Position numbers and translations under genes: made by a program. A stretch of 64,000 bases of DNA from Fratercula arctica (Eukaryota; Chordata; Aves; Charadriiformes; Alcidae). The first letter of the stretch is position 1. Every line of letters begins with the position of its first letter. Location: NCBI GenBank assembly GCA_947846985.1, contig CANTUZ010000014.1, positions 9,407,837-9,471,836 on the forward strand, written 5' to 3'. Below the pieces are notes generated by a model, which ran no database searches, was not told the origin of the DNA, and was given only the letters and a program-made list of their open reading frames with translations. Shown here piece by piece: positions 59,371 through 64,000 of the stretch.

Positions 59371-59379
59371 GGGGCTGGG

Positions 59380-59790
59380 AGTGTTGTGGGTAGTGGGGGT
59401 GGGGCTGAAGGGGCATGGGGGAGCTGAGGGGACATTGTGGGGCCTTGGGGGGACTGAGGGGCCACAGAGTGAGTTAAAGGGGACATGGGGGGCTAGGGGG
59501 ACGTTGGTGAGGGACTATGGGGGGCTGAGCGGACACTGGGGGGTGTTTAGGGAACACTTTGGGTGGCTGAGGTGACACTGGCGGGAGGACCTGAGGGCAC
59601 CCAGAGGGCGTTTAAGGGGACATAAGAGTGTTGAGGGGACACTGGAGAGGCGGAGCAGATGTTGGTGGGGGGGCGCCTGAGGGGACACGGGCGCTGAGGG
59701 GGCTGTGGGTGCTCGGGGGTCTGAGGGTGCCCGGGGGACGTGAGGGGGACCTTGGGGGGGGGCCGTGGGGGGGTGAAGGGACGCTGGGGG
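59380..59790. repeat. Loose G-rich repeat (GAGGGGACAYTGGGGG units)
   Basis: GCTGAGGGGACACTGGGG and variants recur about every 40-45 bp. Confidence 0.7.
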
Positions 59791-59799
59791 ACCCGGAGA

Positions 59800-60960
59800 C
59801 GGACCAGCCTGAGAACGCGGAGCCGCGGCCGCGCGCCGCTCCCGCCCAAAAGCCGCCGCGCGCTCCCCGCCGCGCTCCCCCACCCCTCGGCCCCGCCCCC
59901 GCTTTGCGCTTTCCGGCCGCGCTTTCCGGCCTTGTCGCGACAGCGCCCGGCGAGCCGGGGGGGACCCGGGCGTGCGGGGAGTGACTCCCCCGCACACGCT
60001 CAGGGGAAACTAAGGCCCACGCAAGCCTTGAGGGCGGTGGTGGGGGGTGTCCGGGAGGGCCCCAGGCATCCGGGCGTCCCCCACCCCCCCTCAATCCACC
60101 CCCGCTCCCGGGGCGGGGGCACCCGGACGCCTGGGTCCCCTGGGGCGGAGCAGAGCAGCAGAGCGAGCACGGCAAGGGGGGGCGGGTCCCCAGATTTTGA
60201 GGGGGGCACAGATGGGGGGCGGGGGCCTATTGGGGGGGTTCCCATAGATTTGGGGGTTGCTATGAGGGGGCTGAGGGACAAATTAGTGGGTCCAAAAATT
60301 TGGGGTGGAGGGCAAATTTGGAGGGATCCATAGGTTGGAGGGGGTGTCCTATAGATTGGGAGGGGGTCACCAGCTGGGGACCAAACACCCCCCGCCCCCA
60401 AACTGGTCCCCAGCCAGCGCTGGGAACAAGCGCCCCGGCCTTGTTGCATCCCACAGGCCTTGGATCCCATCTCTCGTAACTGCCCAGCCGCAGCCAAGCC
60501 CCAAAAGCCACCTGCCCGGAGGGGCTCCTGGTCGCAGAGACATGTTGGTGCAGGGGGCAGAGGGGATTTTTGGAAAGGCGCTGGGGAGAATTCCCAGGAG
60601 AAGAGGGGAAGCCTGTCTCCTCTTTGCCCGGCTGTGCCGCCTCCCTGCCGGTGTCATAAGGCACCTTCAGGTGACGTGGGCCGATGTCACAGAGGGATGC
60701 CCCACGTCACAGGGAGGTCTCCCCAGTGCCGTGTCGGTGCCGGCACTTCCCGGCGAGGCCTGGGCACTGCTGGGCACTGCCCGGGGGCTCCCCACTGCTG
60801 CCCTTCGGAGCTGCTCCACAGCCAGGAGCGGGGTCGGGAGGCAGCGGGGCTGCGCTGGGGGACCCTCGCTGAGAGGCAGAGCAGGGGCACGTCGGAGAGG
60901 AGTTTTGGGCGAGGAGCTGCAAAGAGCATCCCTTTTTCCTGAGCTGAGGGCAAGCGGCAA
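59800..60960 (+). other. CpG island and upstream region of the CCDC81-like locus
   Basis: 59,800-59,960 is CpG-dense with GCGCTTTCCGGCC repeated. 60,000-60,960 is mixed unique sequence with no clear exon. It may hold the old promoter of the CCDC81-like gene. Confidence 0.4.
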
Positions 60961-60965
60961 GCGCC

Positions 60966-61044
60966 ATGGAGGGCTGCTGCACCGTGGCCGTCAGCTTGGA
61001 GCTGAGCAGCTTGTTCCCCTCGCTCCTGTATCTCTCCACCAAAG
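60966..61044 (+). pseudogene. CCDC81-like exon 1
   Basis: ATG start, 26 codons, ends YLSTK before GTAAGA. Confidence 0.65.
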
Positions 61045-61698
61045 GTAAGAGGTTTGGGAGCTGCTTCCCGAGGGGTGGCACCAGGGCTGTCGGTGTCAAA
61101 AGCTGGAGCTGCTGGGCTGGGGGGGTGGCTGGACAGGGCTGGGGGCTGCAGCGAGAGCCCCTCCTGAAGGCTCGAGGCACAATGTGGCATCCCGGACTCC
61201 CGGGTCGTGATGCTGGGGCTGCCCTGAGCCCCGAGGCTCCCGTGGGAATGTCTCGGTGCCCTCGCGAGGGAGGCCATCCAGGGCCAGCTTTCCCTGGGAG
61301 CTGGTACCTCTTGGGCTTCTGGCCCTGGGATGAAAAATTAGCCCTTCACCTTGATCTGGTCTCCTTTGGGAGAACCTCTGTTCCTCTCCACGGGATCTTC
61401 TTGTGCCAGCAGGCTGGCAGATCACGTTCTGGGCTCTGGGGTGCCATCCCTTTCTGGGTGTTAGGTGGCCATAGCCCTGGTCCTGAGTCCTTCCCACGTC
61501 CCCATTTCTGCTCCAGCCCTGCCCTGGCAGCAGAGTAAGGCCGGCAGTCTGAAACTGGGGCACAGCCCAGCTCCGCAGCCGTGATGGTGGTGTCTGGGCT
61601 GGTTGTGGAGGCCTGCACCTGTCACCCGGCGAGGAGCTTGCCGAGAGGCTGGGAGCTGGCTGGCCCCGAGCCTGACACCTCTTTCCCTCGCTTTACAG

Positions 61699-61760
61699 AG
61701 GTTGTGACTATCTGGGATGCTGTGTCTGCGTACATCCTGGGACAGCTGGAGCTGGACAAG
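61699..61760 (+). pseudogene. CCDC81-like exon 2
   Basis: Acceptor TTTACAG, donor GTGGGC. Encodes VVTIWDAVSAYILGQLELDK, matching the family's IWxxVxxFVxxQLxLxK helix. Confidence 0.75.
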
Positions 61761-62200
61761 GTGGGCTGGTGTCTTGGTCCCCCTTTGCCCTGGAGAGCCC
61801 GGGCCCCGGGGAGCAATCCCTCCCTGAGCATCGTGGCAGCACACCGAGAAGACCCCATCTGCTGAGAGCTGCTCCTTGGTCAACCAGGGGAGAAACCAAG
61901 CCCAGATCCAGCCCGAGCAAGCGTTTGGCAGACGATAGGGCTTTGCCCTTTGCTGTGGTCAGAGTGAAGAGACCAGGCAGAGACACAGGGCGTTACGTGG
62001 GGCCAATAATGCCAAGGATAATCCATAGGAATCAGTCCCCGGTGCTGGAAGTGCCTGGAATCTTCTCTGGCCAAGGGATGTTGGCAAATGTTTTGAGGAG
62101 GGGAAGAAAACAAATGGAGAACACGGGCCTTTTCCAAAGCTTTCCCTTTGTCCCTCTCTGAAGTCCTCACTCATCAGCCTTTGGTCTTTTTCCCGAGCAG

Positions 62201-62354
62201 GGCATCCTGCTCCCAGGACTCAGGACCTTCGCTATGGTCCAAGAGTGAATCCAGGGTGAAGAAGAGGTGTTCACGGCTCGAAGACCAGTCTTCTAGCTGA
62301 ACATGGATGTGGCGTGTCTGCAGGAGCTCACGTTCCCCACAGTGGTTATCCCCG
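62201..62354 (+). pseudogene. CCDC81-like exon 3 with two in-frame stops
   Basis: Starts GILLPGLRTFA (family G-V-x-I-P-G-L-G-T-F). TGA follows MVQE; TAG follows ARRPVF. Donor GTGAGA. Confidence 0.78.
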
Positions 62355-62606
62355 GTGAGAAGGCAGCGGCCACCCGCCACTTCCCTGCTCCGTGTCTAGG
62401 GGCAGCTGTGTGCTCTCTGCTCTTTGGAAAGGGCCGGGAGAAGCAGAGAGTTGCCTCCAAAGGTCAGGGGATGGCTCGAGCGCCCCCAAAACAAACCACT
62501 CCCCAAGAGCTGTGTTCATAAATGACCTTTTCTGTGGCATTTTGTTACGAATCTTGCATGGAAATTTAGCCTGCTGTGGCAGTGACGATGTTCCTCCTCC
62601 TTGCAG

Positions 62607-62875
62607 AGGATGTGGAGATCAAGCCGCTGAACTACAGGTGGCTGTTGCGAGCCACCTCCTTCCCGCAGCACATGGTGGCGGACTGCGTGCGAGAGACCAT
62701 ACTCCTGTACTCTTTCCAATTGAGGGACGGGCAGCACCTCTCCGCCTTCAAGGACATTGGCGTTCTCTCCTGCCAAGACGGTGTCCTGTGCATTCGGTTT
62801 TATTCCGACTGCGTCACAGGGCTGGAGAGCAAGGCCAGCCACATGGCACTGCTTCACACTAAGTTGCTCCACTTT
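62607..62875 (+). pseudogene. CCDC81-like exon 4
   Basis: Acceptor TTGCAG. Encodes DVEIKPLNYRW through GLESKASHMALLHT. CACTAAGTTG at about 62,856 looks like a ruined GTAAGT donor, after which the frame ends in TGA at 62,876. Confidence 0.7.
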
Positions 62876-63255
62876 TGAGGCTGCGTCAGTGTCTTTGGGA
62901 AGCCTATGGAAGGGTGAGCAACCCAATCGCCGTTGGCCAGCCTGGCTGTGGCAGGGCAGTGACACGCCTTTCCCCGTGCTCACCCCCACTGACTTCTGCC
63001 TCGGCAAAGAAAGTTTCTTCTGAGGTTCTGGGTCCTTGCTCTACGAAAAGCCCGGCAGTGTTATATTGCCCAGTCTCAGGGTTTGCTCTGCAGCTTCTCT
63101 GGAGCAGAGCAAGGGCTAATGTTGATGGAGGAGGGTGTGGGAGGGGGCCGTTGAGAAGTGGCTTTCTTTTGGAGCAGGACACAGTGCCCGCTTCCTTTGG
63201 GAGCCAAGAGAAAACTGCCTTGGGAAGCTTCTAACGGCTCTGTGCCACTTTGCAG

Positions 63256-63341
63256 AGGCTGTGGGTGCCATGTGCAGCAGTCTCCGGTGCAGCGACCACT
63301 GCTCGGGGGACGCAGGCTGCTCCCGACCGCGCGTTCCCGAG
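63256..63341 (+). pseudogene. CCDC81-like exon 5
   Basis: Acceptor TTTGCAG, donor GTGAGT. Encodes AVGAMCSSLRCSDHCSGDAG and CSRPRVPE. Confidence 0.55.
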
Positions 63342-63769
63342 GTGAGTGTGGTTCCTCTGCAGCCCTCGACTGACTGAGTGGGCGGCTTCCCAGCTCCTGC
63401 TCAGGAGCGCGCGGTGTTGGGGCTCGACACTCGGCATGGAGTCAGGGATTAGTCCTGAAGTGACTGGTTTCTGGGGAACTAATGCTGAGTTTGGGCTACA
63501 CGTGTATTCTCCCGGGGTGGCCAGGCATTGTGATCGTGTTTCTCACGCCCAGCTTGCCGTCATTCCCATCAGAGAGAAGCAGCTGCACAGGGAGAGGACT
63601 TTAAGCAACGTTTTCTGGTGTTGGGGGGAGATTGCAAATAAAACCTCTGCATGGCCACAAAGGGAAAGGGGTGCCATGCCTCGCACGACAGCCAGGAGGA
63701 TTGGTGCTGGGCAGCTGCAGAGGGTAGGGGTCACCCTTCTTCAAACCTGTGTCATCACTTGCTTTCCAG

Positions 63770-63858
63770 TTTTCGGTTTGTTGTGATCAGCGCCGCGGTG
63801 GTTGAGGCTCTCGCCGACCGGCACAAGGCGGCTGCAGCACAGCGCAGGATCAGAAGAG
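63770..63858 (+). pseudogene. CCDC81-like exon 6
   Basis: Acceptor CTTTCCAG, donor GTATGG. One frame reads FRFVVISAAVVEALADRHKA, an alternative meets TGA early; the expected phase is the broken one. Confidence 0.45.
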
Positions 63859-64000
63859 GTATGGGAATGGGTCCCAGCTCTCCAGGTGGGGCCCTTCCCC
63901 ACGCTGGGTGACCACAGCCCAGTTCAAACGCACTCCCCTCGGGGCTGCTCTAAAGAGCTTCCTCCTTTCCCAGGCACAACGGGGCATCCGGAGAAGCTGC

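Larger units (their letters stand above)
60966..63858 (+). pseudogene. CCDC81-like pseudogene (HU-domain, centrosome family)
   Basis: CCDC81 proteins carry two bacterial HU-like folds and act at centrosomes; birds have many CCDC81-like copies. Six exon-like blocks follow the family's order: 60966-61044 (MEGCCTVAVSLELSSLFPS), 61699-61760 (EVVTIWDAVSAYILGQLELD), 62201-62354 (GILLPGLRTFAMVQE, ARRPVF, MDVACLQELTFPTVVIP), 62607-about 62870 (DVEIKPLNYRWLLRATSFPQ, VADCVRETILLYSFQLRDG, FKDIGVLSCQDGVLCIRFYS), 63256-63341 and 63770-63858. Phases agree across the first introns. Exon 3 has in-frame TGA at 62246 and TAG at 62294, exon 4 runs into TGA at 62876 with no clear donor, and exon 6 hits TGA in the expected phase. 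These are substitutions in ordinary sequence, so decay is more likely than read error. The locus runs off the right edge. Confidence 0.75.

Overview
The window looks like a piece of a very GC-rich avian microchromosome. It is vertebrate because real genes are split into short exons with GT/AG borders whose phases join correctly. It is bird-like because a CR1 LINE 3' end lies at 55.15-55.52 kb, a bird-type CCDC81-like gene relic ends the window, and introns are packed with G- or C-homopolymer minisatellites. Two runs of exactly 500 N (23,050-23,549 and 48,908-49,407) show it is a scaffold of three contigs. Many coding frames are broken by single-base changes in or near homopolymers, which looks like long-read consensus error rather than decay.

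Layout. 0-7 kb: ENO3 (minus, first two coding exons) and PFN1 (plus, exons 1-2), head to head as in mammals. 7-22 kb: KMT5C, an H4K20 methyltransferase, present as a minus-strand set of four exons and a facing plus-strand set of three exons. The two sets form the arms of a large inverted duplication around a tandem-repeat loop. 23.5-30.5 kb: repeats, a few orphan exons on the minus strand, and a 28-bp minisatellite. 31-36 kb: complete PSMB6 (plus). 39-48.9 kb: SLC25A11 (minus), complete except exon 1, which falls in the second gap. 49.4-54 kb: a satellite-like array. 54-60 kb: CR1, unique DNA and a degenerate array. 61-64 kb: a CCDC81-like pseudogene.

PSMB6, SLC25A11, PFN1 and ENO3 also sit together in human 17p13.2, so this is a conserved housekeeping/muscle block. 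KMT5C is elsewhere in human. Both KMT5C sets lack the 3' exons, and PFN1 lacks its last exon at the KMT5C boundary, so the 6.6-23 kb stretch may be mis-joined.

The most unusual signal is that several intron-filling minisatellites carry a piece of the neighbouring exon plus its splice site in every unit. This is clear at KMT5C (two donors), PSMB6 (exon 5 acceptor) and SLC25A11 (exon 5 and exon 8 acceptors). The arrays seem to have grown out of exon-intron junctions, leaving rows of decoy splice sites.
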